DNA from: an uncultured Oenococcus sp.
GTDB taxonomy: Bacteria; Bacillota; Bacilli; Lactobacillales; Lactobacillaceae
Direction: 5' to 3'
DNA: 64,000 nucleotides
NCBI GenBank assembly: GCA_934229385.1
Contig: CAKQDH010000006.1
Coordinates: 1-64,000 of the forward strand
This document shows, piece by piece, positions 28,719-37,813 of the stretch (position 1 is its first letter; each line of letters begins with the position of its first letter). The notes beneath the pieces are model-generated. The model had not been told where the DNA came from, searched no databases, and was given only the letters and a program-made list of their open reading frames with translations. The position numbers and the translations under genes are program-made.

Positions 28719-29411
28719 CTATTTTGATACGTAATTTGAAGTTATTTTTTCTAAATAATTTTGTAATAATGATAGCAAGGAACATGCGATTGCATATAAT
28801 AAAGCTACAAGACAATACATTATTAGGGGCTGGTAATTTTGTGCAGCAATCTGTTGGCTTACTTCAAACATTTCTACTACGGTAATGGAAGCTGCTAATG
28901 AAGTATCTTTTACTAAACTGATAAAACTATTTGATAAAGGGGGTAAAGATATTCTAAACGCTTGAGGCAAGATAATCCGTCTTAAAATTTTTGTTCTAGT
29001 CATACCAATGGAATATGCTGCTTCCCATTGCCCCTTTGGGATAGAATTTATTGAAGCTCTAATGGTCTCTGAACAATAAGCTCCTGTATTTAAAGAAAAA
29101 GTAATTATTCCTGCTATAATAGGGCTTAATTTAATTCCGTTGGGTAAGATGTGAGAAATTTTTAAATAAGGAAGGCCGAAAAAAACAATAAAAAGTTGAA
29201 CTAAAAGAGGTGTACTTCTAAATAACCAGACATAAAAACGAAAAATGATTTTAACAACTGATAAGAATCCTTTTAGATGAGATATTCTAATTATAGCGGT
29301 AATTAAAGCAATTATTATACCAAAAAAGAAAGAAACTATGGCAATGGGAATTGTATACTTAATTCCAGCAACAACTAATTGAGGTGTAGCCGTACTGATT
29401 ATTTTCCACAT
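28719..29411 (-). CDS. Amino acid ABC transporter, permease
   Basis: Membrane subunit of the His/Glu/Gln/Arg/cystine importer family. About five hydrophobic helices; family segments RSTPLLVQLFIVFFGLP and NTGAYCSETIRASINSIPKGQWEAAYSIG (quoted by ends YCSETIRA and GQWEAA, the EAA loop that contacts the ATPase). 230 residues, first gene of the three. TTTAGGAG precedes the ATG. One permease is enough if it forms a homodimer. Confidence 0.92.
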   Translation of the reverse strand: MWKIISTATPQLVVAGIKYTIPIAIVSFFFGIIIALITAIIRISHLKGFLSVVKIIFRFYVWLFRSTPLLVQLFIVFFGLPYLKISHILPNGIKLSPIIAGIITFSLNTGAYCSETIRASINSIPKGQWEAAYSIGMTRTKILRRIILPQAFRISLPPLSNSFISLVKDTSLAASITVVEMFEVSQQIAAQNYQPLIMYCLVALLYAIACSLLSLLQNYLEKITSNYVSK

Positions 29412-29585
29412 AAAAAATACTTGGCTCCTAAAGTTTTTTAAAAAATTAATATTAAATAATATGATAATTTTATAAATAAAATTTTAAAAGATTATTTAAA
29501 ATTTTTTAGAAGTGATATTTTAATTAATAAATAGGATTATTTGTAAAGCTAACTATTAATCTTTAAAAAAGAGAAAATTTATTAA

Positions 29586-29879
29586 ATGAAACGTAGAAAG
29601 TATAAAAGAAGAGCAAATTTAAATCCACAACAATATATTATAAAGAAAGCTAACCCTTTTTTAGGGCAAAAAAATAAAAGAATTAAAAGGAATTTTTTAT
29701 CTTTTTTAATTATATTTGTAATCCTTTTCTTTTGTGTTTGGACATATCATTTACAAGTAAAAAGTGCACTTAATTCATTAGGAAACACAAGGGTAAGTAG
29801 CTACAAAAATATTCCTAAGAATTCTAGTCAGCAACATAATTCTAAAAAGCAAATTGGAAATAAAAACGTTCAAAAATGA
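29586..29879 (+). CDS. Hypothetical single-pass membrane protein, 97 residues
   Basis: Not recognised. A strongly basic, ~35-residue N-terminal tail (KRRKYKRRAN) precedes one hydrophobic helix (about 37-57, FLSFLIIFVILFFCVW) and a polar, Ser/Asn/Lys-rich tail, predicted outside. Such basic-tail single-span proteins are common in lactobacilli near cell-wall genes. Weak ribosome site (GAGAAAAT). Divergent from the ABC operon. Confidence 0.5.
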   Translation: MKRRKYKRRANLNPQQYIIKKANPFLGQKNKRIKRNFLSFLIIFVILFFCVWTYHLQVKSALNSLGNTRVSSYKNIPKNSSQQHNSKKQIGNKNVQK

Positions 29880-29964
29880 AATGATAGTTATAATCCTTAA
29901 GAAAATTTGGTTTCGAGATCTATAAAAGAATTTGTGAAATAAAACAAGCTTAAATTTTGAAATA

Positions 29965-31317
29965 TTATTTTTGCATATCGTGAGGATTTTTGTTTGGATT
30001 TTTAGGATTTTCTAAATGAGCTAATTGGCCTTGGAATTCTTCTGGATGTTTCTCTAAATGATCTTCATATTTTGCAAAATTTTTGCTTAAATTTATAGTA
30101 TAATCAACATTTTCTCCATGTATCGCTTGATCTAATCCAATTTGTTCACTTTCTTTATTTACCCGCATATTTATAAATAAAGAAAGAAATTTGATTATTA
30201 AAGTAGTAATGATTGTAACAAAAATAATTGTGGAAATAGTTGCAACTAATTGAATACCAAGCTGTTTAAATCCCCCTCCGTAAAGTAATCCGTTGTTTTG
30301 AACAACTGAATTTACTGATTTAGTTGCGAATAAACCTGTTGCTATACTTCCGATTATGCCACTTATACCATGACAACCAAAAGCATCAAGAGCATCATCG
30401 ACTTTAATACGACTTTTTAAGTAATTAATGAAATAATAACTTCCTAAGGCTGAGATAATTCCTATAAAAAAGGAACCAACAACCGTAACGTAGCCTGCGG
30501 CAGGCGTTATTCCAACTAATCCACATAAAGTCCCATTACTAATCCCTACTAGAGTTGGTTTGCCTTTAATTATTATATCTACTATCATCCATGTTACCAT
30601 CGCACAACCGGTTGATATAGTGGTTGTTATCGCAGCTTGAGCAGCTATATCATTCACGCCTAAAGCTGAGCCAGCATTAAATCCATACCAACCTATCCAT
30701 AAAATGGTTGCTCCTAGTAAAACCCAAGGCAAATTATAATGGTCATCAGGGTGTTCACCATAGCTAATTCTTTTTCCAAGAAAATAAGAAAGGACTAATG
30801 CTGTAACGCCTGAATCTATATGTACAACAGTTCCTCCAGCAAAATCTAAGGTCCCTAATTTATAAAGGAGACCGCTAGGGCTCCAAACGATATGGACCAT
30901 AGGATAGTAAATTATTAAAGACCATAAAACTAAGAATATCATTAAAAAAGGAAACCTAATTCTTCCAACTACTGCTCCTACGAAAAGGGCAGGAGTTATA
31001 ATTGCAAACATCATTTCAAAAAGAGAATAAACGCCATTTGGAATTTTAATAGCAGTTAAAGATGTTAAATTTACGCCTTTCATAAAGGGATGTGATAAAT
31101 CTCCAACGATACCGCCTATATTTCCGCTAAAAGAAAGGCTATAACCGCATATGGTCCAAAGTATGATTGCCATACCTGTCATAATAAATACTGAAAGCAT
31201 GGTATTAACAACATTTTTTTTAGTAACGAGCCCTCCATAAAAAAAAGCTAGACCTGGGGTCATAAATAAAACTAAAATACTTGAAAGTATCATAAAAGAA
31301 GTATTTGCTGTGCTCAA
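29965..31317 (-). CDS. amt: Ammonium transporter
   Basis: Amt/MEP/Rh channel that conducts ammonium/ammonia. Eleven membrane helices can be traced. Function-defining residues are visible: DFAGGTVVHIDSG with the first pore His, GFNAGSALG, and DAFGCHGISGIIG with the second pore His. The C-terminal cytosolic tail (about 60 residues, with IHGENVDYT) is slightly long. No glnK gene for a PII regulator is adjacent. 450 residues, stand-alone. Confidence 0.94.
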   Translation of the reverse strand: MSTANTSFMILSSILVLFMTPGLAFFYGGLVTKKNVVNTMLSVFIMTGMAIILWTICGYSLSFSGNIGGIVGDLSHPFMKGVNLTSLTAIKIPNGVYSLFEMMFAIITPALFVGAVVGRIRFPFLMIFLVLWSLIIYYPMVHIVWSPSGLLYKLGTLDFAGGTVVHIDSGVTALVLSYFLGKRISYGEHPDDHYNLPWVLLGATILWIGWYGFNAGSALGVNDIAAQAAITTTISTGCAMVTWMIVDIIIKGKPTLVGISNGTLCGLVGITPAAGYVTVVGSFFIGIISALGSYYFINYLKSRIKVDDALDAFGCHGISGIIGSIATGLFATKSVNSVVQNNGLLYGGGFKQLGIQLVATISTIIFVTIITTLIIKFLSLFINMRVNKESEQIGLDQAIHGENVDYTINLSKNFAKYEDHLEKHPEEFQGQLAHLENPKNPNKNPHDMQK

Positions 31318-31672
31318 AATTATATCCTCTTTTTTATTTAAAATATATTTTTAATGTAAAAAATAATACCATTTTTTATTTGAAATAATTTTTTTGCTGT
31401 AAAAGAAAATGACATTAATTTAAGAAATTATTGAGCTTTTAGTAAAGTAAAAAAACTTTTTTAACCTAAAAAAAGGGTATTAAGCGTATTAAATTACTAT
31501 TTCATATAAGCGAATAAAAACAAATTGATAAAAAATTGAAACCTATAAAAAATGAGAAAGTAAAATAAATTGCTAAAAACGTAAATAAAAATATTTTATA
31601 GATATTTTATAATAAAAAGATGAATTAGAAAAAAATAATTTTATAGAATAAAATTAAAAAAAGAGGAAAGCT
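31318..31672. other. Divergent amt/thyA spacer
   Basis: About 355 bp of AT-rich sequence between the two divergent genes. It must hold both promoters, but I could not assign -35/-10 pairs with confidence and see no operator or RNA element. Confidence 0.5.
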
Positions 31673-32629
31673 ATGGCAATATTAGAAAAACCCTATCTAA
31701 AATTAGTTAAAGATATTTTAAAAAAAGGCTATAAAAAAGATGATCGGACAGGTACAGGAACTTTAAGTATTTTTGGTTATCAAATGAGGTTTGACTTAAG
31801 TCAAGGTTTCCCCTTGCTTACTACTAAAAAAGTACCTTTCGGTTTAATAAAAAGTGAGTTACTTTGGTTTTTACGGGGTGATACTAATATTCGTTTTTTA
31901 TTAAAACATAAAAATCATATTTGGGATGAGTGGGCTTTTAAAAATTGGGTTCAAAGTAATGATTATAGAGGCCCTAATATGGATAATTTTGGTCTTCGTT
32001 CCCAAAAAGATGAAAATTTTAAGAAAATTTATTTAAACGAAAAGAAAAAATTTTGTAAAAATATTTTAGAAAATGAGGAATTTGCAAAAAAATACGGAAA
32101 TTTGGGCAATGTGTATGGAAGCCAGTGGAGACATTGGAAAACTTCTAAGGGTCAAACTATAGATCAAATAAAAAATGCGATTGAAAATATAAAATATAAT
32201 CCCAATTCTCGAAGAATCATTGTTACAGCTTGGAATCCTGAAGATATACCAAATTCTGCTTTACCTCCTTGTCACGTTTTATTTCAATTTTACGTTGTAG
32301 ACGGTAAATTAAGTTGTCAATTATATCAAAGAAGCGGAGATACTTTTTTAGGTGTTCCTTTTAATATTGCTAGTTATTCTCTTTTAACAAATTTAATTGC
32401 CAGACAAACTGGTTTAAAAGTAGGAGAATTTGTACATACTTTGGGAGATGCACATATTTACAAAAATCATATTGAACAGGTTAAAGAACTAATTTCTCGA
32501 AAGCCTAAAGAATCTCCTAAGTTATGGTTAAACCCTTCTAAAAAAAATATTATGGATTTCCAAATGAGAGACATTAAGGTTAAAAATTATAATCCGGCTC
32601 CTGCTATAAAAGCTCCTGTGGCTGTATAA
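31673..32629 (+). CDS. thyA: Thymidylate synthase
   Basis: Methylates dUMP to dTMP with methylene-tetrahydrofolate, yielding dihydrofolate. [29 protein letters not shown], nucleophile in [12 protein letters not shown], and the [17 protein letters not shown] block are complete; 318 residues with the ~50-residue insert (about 95-145) typical of lactobacillus enzymes. AGAGGAAAG site before ATG. No folA follows, unlike in many relatives where thyA and folA are paired. Confidence 0.96.
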   Translation: MAILEKPYLKLVKDILKKGYKKDDRTGTGTLSIFGYQMRFDLSQGFPLLTTKKVPFGLIKSELLWFLRGDTNIRFLLKHKNHIWDEWAFKNWVQSNDYRGPNMDNFGLRSQKDENFKKIYLNEKKKFCKNILENEEFAKKYGNLGNVYGSQWRHWKTSKGQTIDQIKNAIENIKYNPNSRRIIVTAWNPEDIPNSALPPCHVLFQFYVVDGKLSCQLYQRSGDTFLGVPFNIASYSLLTNLIARQTGLKVGEFVHTLGDAHIYKNHIEQVKELISRKPKESPKLWLNPSKKNIMDFQMRDIKVKNYNPAPAIKAPVAV

Positions 32630-32851
32630 GTGGTTTTTGGTACAAGTTGTTTGTGCTTTATTTGTCAGTATAACTTAGGTGAACTTATAATGGTTAAGAC
32701 TTATTTTTAGTTTTTTACTTTATGAAGATTACCGGGATAATTAATATAGAGTGAACGCTAATGATTTTTTAAATGATAAATTTAAATGTATTTATAGAAT
32801 TTTGTATATATTTTAATTTCTAAAATTGTTGAAAAGATCCTTTATGAAGAG

Positions 32852-34117
32852 TTATTTAGGAAATTCAATTGGAGCTACAAAATTGGTAATTGGGTATGAG
32901 CTTACGATATTATGAGCGGAAGCAGAAATTTCTTTTAATTTATCTTTATTTTGGTAATTTTTTAAAGCAAACAAAATTAATTTAGCTACTTTGGAGCAAT
33001 CTTTTTCTTTAAATCCTCGTGTAGTAACTGCCGGTGTTCCTATTCTAAGGCCTGAAGTTTTAAATGGGCTGCGCTTATCATTTGGAATAGATTCTTTATT
33101 AGTAGTAATGGAAATAGAATCTAGTAAATTTTGGGCTTGTTTTCCATTAAGACCAGTTTTAGTTAAGTCTAATATAAATAAATGATTATCTGTGCCGCCT
33201 GAAACTACTCGAACTAAATTAGAATTATTAAATATCCTAGCCATTGCTTTTGAATTTTTTATAATTTGTTTTGCATAATTTTTAAATGCTGGTTGTAGGT
33301 CTTCTTTTAGCATAATTGCTTTTGCAGCTATTACATGTTCTAGAGGCCCCCCTTGGGTGCCTGGAAAAACGGCAGAATTTATTTTTTTGGCATATTTATT
33401 TTGAGAAATAATTAAGCCTCCTCGTGGCCCTCTTAATGTTTTTTGAGTTGTAGTGGTAATAACGTCAGCTATTCCTACTGGGCTAGGATGGAATCCAGTT
33501 GCTATCAGACCTGCAATATGAGCCATATCTACCATAAGAAAGGCCCCAACTTGATCAGCAATATTCCTAAATTTTTTCCAATTAATGATTCTACTATAGG
33601 CTGAAGCACCAGCTACGATCATTTTCGGTTTAATTTTTTTTGCAATTGAAAGAATTTTATCATAATCTAACCTTTCTGTTTGAGGATTCAAATCATAACT
33701 ATAGGCTTTATAAAGTTTTCCACTAAAGTTAACTTGAGACCCATGTGATAAATGTCCACCTGAATCCATTCCCATACCTAAAATTTTATCTCCAGGTTTA
33801 AGAAAAGCTGCATAAACAGCTTGATTAGCTTGAGAGCCTGAATGTGGTTGAACATTTACGTATTCAGCGTTAAAGAGTTTTTTAGCTCTTTTTATTGCCA
33901 GGCTTTCAATAGCATCGATATTTTGGTTGCCTCCGTAATAACGTCTTTTTGGATAGCCTTCAGAGTATTTATTTGTTAAAACTGATCCTTGGGCGGCTCT
34001 TACATCTGGTGAAACAATGTTTTCAGAAGCTATTAATTCAATATTATTTTGTTGTCTTTCCTCTTCTTTTTTTATATAATGCCAAACTTCTGGGTCTTTT
34101 TTTTGATAGTTGAACAA
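32852..34117 (-). CDS. glyA: Serine hydroxymethyltransferase
   Basis: PLP enzyme that splits serine into glycine while loading the one-carbon unit on tetrahydrofolate, feeding ThyA, PurN and Pur[41 protein letters not shown] and the PLP-lysine segment [14 protein letters not shown] are visible; 421 residues is full length. Odd: the residue just before the PLP lysine is Gln (codon CAA) where nearly all family members have His (TTTTHKTL). Single gene with GGGGAGAT before ATG; a TAAAAT -10-like box lies upstream. Confidence 0.95.
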   Translation of the reverse strand: MFNYQKKDPEVWHYIKKEEERQQNNIELIASENIVSPDVRAAQGSVLTNKYSEGYPKRRYYGGNQNIDAIESLAIKRAKKLFNAEYVNVQPHSGSQANQAVYAAFLKPGDKILGMGMDSGGHLSHGSQVNFSGKLYKAYSYDLNPQTERLDYDKILSIAKKIKPKMIVAGASAYSRIINWKKFRNIADQVGAFLMVDMAHIAGLIATGFHPSPVGIADVITTTTQKTLRGPRGGLIISQNKYAKKINSAVFPGTQGGPLEHVIAAKAIMLKEDLQPAFKNYAKQIIKNSKAMARIFNNSNLVRVVSGGTDNHLFILDLTKTGLNGKQAQNLLDSISITTNKESIPNDKRSPFKTSGLRIGTPAVTTRGFKEKDCSKVAKLILFALKNYQNKDKLKEISASAHNIVSSYPITNFVAPIEFPK

Positions 34118-34243
34118 TTTATCTCCCCTTTTATTAAAGAATTGTTTTTAGTTAAATTTTAGCAGAAACTATATATCTTTAGATGGAAAATAAAGTTTAA
34201 AGAACTAAACTTTGATTATTTAATAATTTAAAAAAATTAATTT

Positions 34244-34273
34244 TTGACTATATTCTTGTAAAAATAATATAAG
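34244..34273 (+). promoter_or_regulatory. Promoter for the orphan RNA
   Basis: TTGACT (34244-34249) and TATAAG (34268-34273) with an 18-bp spacer on the plus strand. Predicted start near 34280, just before a strong hairpin. A second TATAAT (34279-34284) is nearby but lacks a -35. Confidence 0.5.
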
Positions 34274-34279
34274 CATTAT

Positions 34280-34666
34280 ATAATAAAAGTGACCTTTAAG
34301 GAAAGCGTTTTCTTAAAGGTCAAAGTTGAAGTTAGAGACTTAAATTACGGGAATTAGTAATTATATATCAAGAAATAGCTACGACTCTTTTTTAGAAAGT
34401 TCGTTAATAAATCAATTCATAGAAAATAATAAGTTATCGAAGTCTAAAAAAGTAAAATAAGAATTCAAGAAAATAATCTCAAGTTAATCAGTAGATAACG
34501 AATGATTGTGATCCTGATCATTTAAATGTTATAAAACCAAAAATATAACTCTTTAATTAAAAATAAAAAAAGATCGTAGTTAAAGAAATCATTCCAACAG
34601 ACATTTAAGAAAAGCGCTTCAACAAACAAAGAGCCTATATCGATATTAATCGATATAGGTTTTTTA
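34280..34666 (+). ncRNA. Candidate structured RNA of unknown family, ~390 nt
   Basis: No open frame fits, but the stretch has a promoter at one end and an intrinsic terminator at the other. It opens with a 14-bp hairpin (34291-34321, arms GACCTTTAAGGAAA and TTTTCTTAAAGGTC, loop GCG). Further inside, short segments can pair over distance: AGACTT (34336-34341) with AAGTCT (34440-34445), and GTTATC (34433-34438) with GATAAC (34494-34499). It is not RNase P RNA, tmRNA, SRP RNA or a T-box by conserved motifs. It could be an independent small RNA or a long leader of the rhomboid-like gene that starts 73 nt after the terminator. Confidence 0.45.
34634..34666 (+). terminator. Intrinsic terminator
   Basis: CCTATATCGAT (34634-34644) pairs perfectly with ATCGATATAGG (34649-34659), followed by seven T residues. 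It is one of the clearest terminators in the window. Confidence 0.8.
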
Positions 34667-34738
34667 TGACCCAATTTATTTTTTAAGTTTAAATTTTTTG
34701 GCCCTCTTTAGTATTTATGGAGATATAATAAATTTGTT

Positions 34739-35428
34739 TTGTTAAAAACAAATTTCAATAATCGTTATAAGAGAGAAAAAACTAATGATAACTCTAATGT
34801 AGTCCCCTCTTCTGAGGGTGGTTTTTTTAATCGAAAAATTATAACTATTATTTTGATTTTGATTAATATTATTTTCTTTGTTTTTGAATACTTAAAAATT
34901 GGAAAGCCCATTTTATCAGGGCAAGAAAATTTAGACCAACTTTTGAATTTAGGAGCTAATTATGGTGAGTCATCTTTATCCGGGGAAAGCTATAGAATAT
35001 TAGTTTCTGTTTTTTTGCATTCGAGCCTTTTTCATCTTATTTCTGATGTAATTATTTTATTAATTTTGGGTTTTTTTGTAGAGAAAAAGATGGGAAGTTT
35101 TTGGTATTTGTTTTTATATGTTTTTGTTGGCTGTTTTAGTAATTTTATGTCTGCTCTGCTCTCTCCTAAAAGTATTTTTGTTGGGGCTTCTAGTTCGATT
35201 TTCAGTATTATAGCTGCTTCATTTATTTACAAAATGCTTGCTAGTAATGAAACTCGTATTAATTTTTATATAATTTTTATATTATTTTTTTGGGATTTAA
35301 TCTTAGGCTTTATTGATCCTCATATAAATACTTTAACTAATGTAGTGGGTATTATATCAGGGATTGTTTTGGTTAGTTCTTTTAATTTTTTTATTTCATT
35401 TTTTAAATTTTTAAAAAAACTTTTTTAG
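34739..35428 (+). CDS. Rhomboid-like membrane protein lacking catalytic residues
   Basis: Six-helix rhomboid fold, closely related to the protease at 9.4 kb (shared LGANYG segment, HSSLFHLIS and VGASSSIFS). Ser151 is kept, but the catalytic His aligns without gaps to Asn201 (DPHINTLTNVVGIISG against DPSIDINAHLGGLLTG), and the oxyanion Asn of HxxxHxxxN is Asp103. It is therefore expected to be a pseudoprotease. About 20 extra polar residues precede helix 1. The start is a TTG codon 15 nt after GGAGAT; a TATAAT (34724-34729) lies 10 nt before it, so the transcript may begin almost at the codon. 229 residues. Confidence 0.75.
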   Translation: MLKTNFNNRYKREKTNDNSNVVPSSEGGFFNRKIITIILILINIIFFVFEYLKIGKPILSGQENLDQLLNLGANYGESSLSGESYRILVSVFLHSSLFHLISDVIILLILGFFVEKKMGSFWYLFLYVFVGCFSNFMSALLSPKSIFVGASSSIFSIIAASFIYKMLASNETRINFYIIFILFFWDLILGFIDPHINTLTNVVGIISGIVLVSSFNFFISFFKFLKKLF

Positions 35429-35526
35429 ATTTTAATATTCTCTTTAATTTTAAAAAATATAAAAACTAAATTATTATTTTTTGTTTAAATTAGTAAATTA
35501 TGTAGCTTAAAATTTTACTATTTAAT

Positions 35527-36690
35527 TTATTTTGATTTTGTATAACTTTGAATTCTTTTAACTGCTTTTGAAAGTTTGTCCATAGAAGCTGCATAACTCA
35601 ATCGAACATAGCCCTCTCCTCCAGGGCCAAAAGAAATTCCAGGTATCAAAGCTACTCGAGCATTTTTGGCTAAATCTTTAACAAATTTCCAAGAATCTGA
35701 AGAAAATTTTTCTGGAATTTTTGCAAATAGATAAAAAGCTCCATCTGGATTAGCCATACTAAATCCTGCTTTTTGTAATTCTTTTATTAGAAAATTCCGC
35801 CGTTTTATATATTGTTTTAACATTACTTTACTATCACTTTTTCCGTTTTCCATAGCTTCTAAAGCGGCATATTGAACATTATCTGTTGGAGAAGTGACCA
35901 TATATTGGTGTGCTTTAATTGCTTGATCAATAAGTTCTTTGGGCCCCATTATATATCCTATTCTCCAGCCGGTCATAGCGTGGGATTTTGATAATCCATT
36001 AATCATAATGACTTGTTTAGGCAGGAATTCTGCTAAAGAAGAGTGCTTACCATTATAAGTTAATTCAGCATAAACTTCATCACAGAGTACCCAAATACCT
36101 GCTTTTTTGATTATTTTTGCTAATTTTTTCAATAATTCTCTTGAATAAGTAACTCCTGTAGGATTACTAGGATAAACTAAAATAAGTGCTTTAATGTTTT
36201 TATCTTTATTTGCCGATAAAGTTTCTTTTAATTTCTTTGGTGTTAAAACGAAATTATCTTTGCTTGTGTCTATTGGGATATATTTTCCATGATTAATTTG
36301 GCTAATAGGACCATAGATTGGAAAAACAGGAGTAGGCATTAAAACATAATCACCTGGATTAATAATAGTTTGTAAACTAGTACTTATTCCTTCAGTTGCA
36401 CCAATTGTTACTATAACTTGTTGTGGCTTGTAATTTAAGTTGAATTTGGAATCATAGTATTTTGCGGCGGCTTTTCTTAATCTAGGAATACCAGCGTTAG
36501 GGCTATAATGGGAATGATTTTCATTTATGGATTTTATAGCTGCTTGTTTTATATGCTCAGGCGTATTAAAATCAGGTTCTCCTAATGTCAATTTGATAAT
36601 TCCAGGGATTGAATTGACTTTTTGATCGAATTGTCGGATATCTGATACAGCTATTTTTTCAATTTGGTGATTAAATTTATTTTTTAAGAT
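35527..36690 (-). CDS. Class I/II aminotransferase (PatA/AraT type) with ATC start
   Basis: PLP-dependent transaminase for aspartate, aromatic or similar amino acids with 2-oxoglutarate. PLP lysine is in NGLSKSHAMTGWR; VYPSNPTG, CDEVYAEL and GPGGEGYVRLSYA are typical. The first ATG/GTG/TTG codon (TTG at 36591) would start at LTLGEPDF and delete conserved sequence. The frame is open upstream through SDIRQFDQKVNSIPGI, as in homologues, to an ATC at 36690, which has AAAGGAGAAGGGTA directly before it. With ATC as start the protein has about 387 residues, the family size. If ATC is not used, the gene has lost its start codon. Confidence 0.8.
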   Translation of the reverse strand: MLKNKFNHQIEKIAVSDIRQFDQKVNSIPGIIKLTLGEPDFNTPEHIKQAAIKSINENHSHYSPNAGIPRLRKAAAKYYDSKFNLNYKPQQVIVTIGATEGISTSLQTIINPGDYVLMPTPVFPIYGPISQINHGKYIPIDTSKDNFVLTPKKLKETLSANKDKNIKALILVYPSNPTGVTYSRELLKKLAKIIKKAGIWVLCDEVYAELTYNGKHSSLAEFLPKQVIMINGLSKSHAMTGWRIGYIMGPKELIDQAIKAHQYMVTSPTDNVQYAALEAMENGKSDSKVMLKQYIKRRNFLIKELQKAGFSMANPDGAFYLFAKIPEKFSSDSWKFVKDLAKNARVALIPGISFGPGGEGYVRLSYAASMDKLSKAVKRIQSYTKSK

Positions 36691-36734
36691 TACCCTTCTC
36701 CTTTAAATATTTTAATTTATATCTTAACTATAAT

Positions 36735-37190
36735 TTAAGCGGTTGCTTTTTGATTTAATTTATTAACTTGTAGAAAAAGAGCTTGATAAATACGTTCAGC
36801 TTGTCTAAAACATTTTACTAAGTAGTCCTTTATTTTTTTGTCTACTATTCGAAAATTTAAATCAGCGTTTCTATGTATTAAAAAATGAACTGATAATTCA
36901 CTATCATAATTTTGGGTTAAAGTATGGATATATTTGCCTCCACATTTTAACGATCCATAAAAAAATATTAAATCCTTTATATAATTATCAGAGGCAATAA
37001 ACTCTTTTTCGTTATCTAGATTTTCAGGATCAAAATTTTCTTTAAAATGAGAAACTATTGGTTTAAAGATCTTAAATTCTGTTAGTTTATTTAATTCTTT
37101 AATGACATTTTCCGGAGAAAATTTAAAAAAAAGGTAATCCTTAATATTATTTAATATATTATTGATTTTTAATTTAATATTTTGATACAT
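36735..37190 (-). CDS. Hypothetical protein, 151 residues
   Basis: Not recognised. Soluble and helical, with an N-terminal Lys/Asn-rich amphipathic part and a central EFIASDNYIKDLIFFYGSLKCGGKYIH segment (quoted by its end SLKCGGKYIH), two Cys residues, and a helical tail. Start ATG has only weak ribosome binding (TTTCCAATG context). It lies 44 bp upstream of the aminotransferase start region, on the same strand. Codon use fits a real gene, but no motif supports a function. Confidence 0.5.
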   Translation of the reverse strand: MYQNIKLKINNILNNIKDYLFFKFSPENVIKELNKLTEFKIFKPIVSHFKENFDPENLDNEKEFIASDNYIKDLIFFYGSLKCGGKYIHTLTQNYDSELSVHFLIHRNADLNFRIVDKKIKDYLVKCFRQAERIYQALFLQVNKLNQKATA

Positions 37191-37388
37191 TGGAAATTTG
37201 CTTTTCTAAACTTTTTATGTTTTTTATATCCTAAGAATAAGATTTTAAAATAAAGAACAACTAGTTTTTCTATTTTAATTTAATTTAATTTAAAAAAATT
37301 TTTAAATTAAATAATAAGTATTTTTTAAGTTTTTGGTGTAAGTTGATAGTTTTCTTAATTTATAGATTTTTTAAGTTATTAAAAAATA

Positions 37389-37529
37389 TTAACTTAATTT
37401 ATTTTCCCTTTTCTCTCTTAAATAGGCCATTTTTTTCTGATACCTTCGTTCTATAGCAACAGCGTCATAATTGGTTAATAATTTTTTTATTCTTCTTGTT
37501 TCTTGTTTTATAAGTGTTTCTTTATCCAT
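37389..37529 (-). CDS. Small basic protein, 46 residues
   Basis: A short frame beginning MDKETLIKQETRRIKKLL and ending RREKRENK-type residues, highly charged and predicted to be one or two amphipathic helices. AGAAAGAG stands about 12 nt before the ATG. The balanced, charged composition and RBS suggest translation, but no relative is recognised. Confidence 0.4.
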   Translation of the reverse strand: MDKETLIKQETRRIKKLLTNYDAVAIERRYQKKMAYLREKRENKLS

Positions 37530-37579
37530 AATAATATTTACTCTTTCTCTAAAATTAAGGCTTAAAAAATATCAATTGT

Positions 37580-37813
37580 TCATAAATTGTTTAAACAACA
37601 GATAGTAAATAAAATATTTTCAGAAACTCTTTTGGAAAAATTGATAGTAAGGAAATCATGGATATTACTATTTTTCAAAAAACTTACTTGTTTTATAAAA
37701 TTTTTGAATATGGCGGTAACGTTCTTTGAACAATAAGGTATATTCAATAAGAAATTCCTGAATTTTTTAGAAATTTCTAATATTTTTTGTTTAATTTCCT
37801 TTATTTTTTTCAT
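37580..37813 (-). CDS. Doubtful short ORF, 77 residues
   Basis: Lys/Phe/Asn-rich sequence with no recognisable domain; two Cys at the C-terminus (TICCLNN). No good ribosome site is seen before the ATG. In such AT-rich DNA a frame of this size may arise by chance, or it may be a decayed gene. Confidence 0.25.
   Translation of the reverse strand: MKKIKEIKQKILEISKKFRNFLLNIPYCSKNVTAIFKNFIKQVSFLKNSNIHDFLTINFSKRVSENILFTICCLNNL

Noticed and set aside
34396-34408. PurBox-like AAAGTTCGTTAAT upstream of glyA
   Set aside because: It lies about 280 bp from glyA within the RNA candidate, lacks the CC core and is easily explained by chance in AT-rich DNA.
34280-34666. The interval as RNase P RNA, tmRNA or a T-box leader
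   Set aside because: None of the conserved core motifs (RNase P GAGGAAAGUCC-type, tmRNA acceptor ends, T-box TGGNACCGCG) are present.
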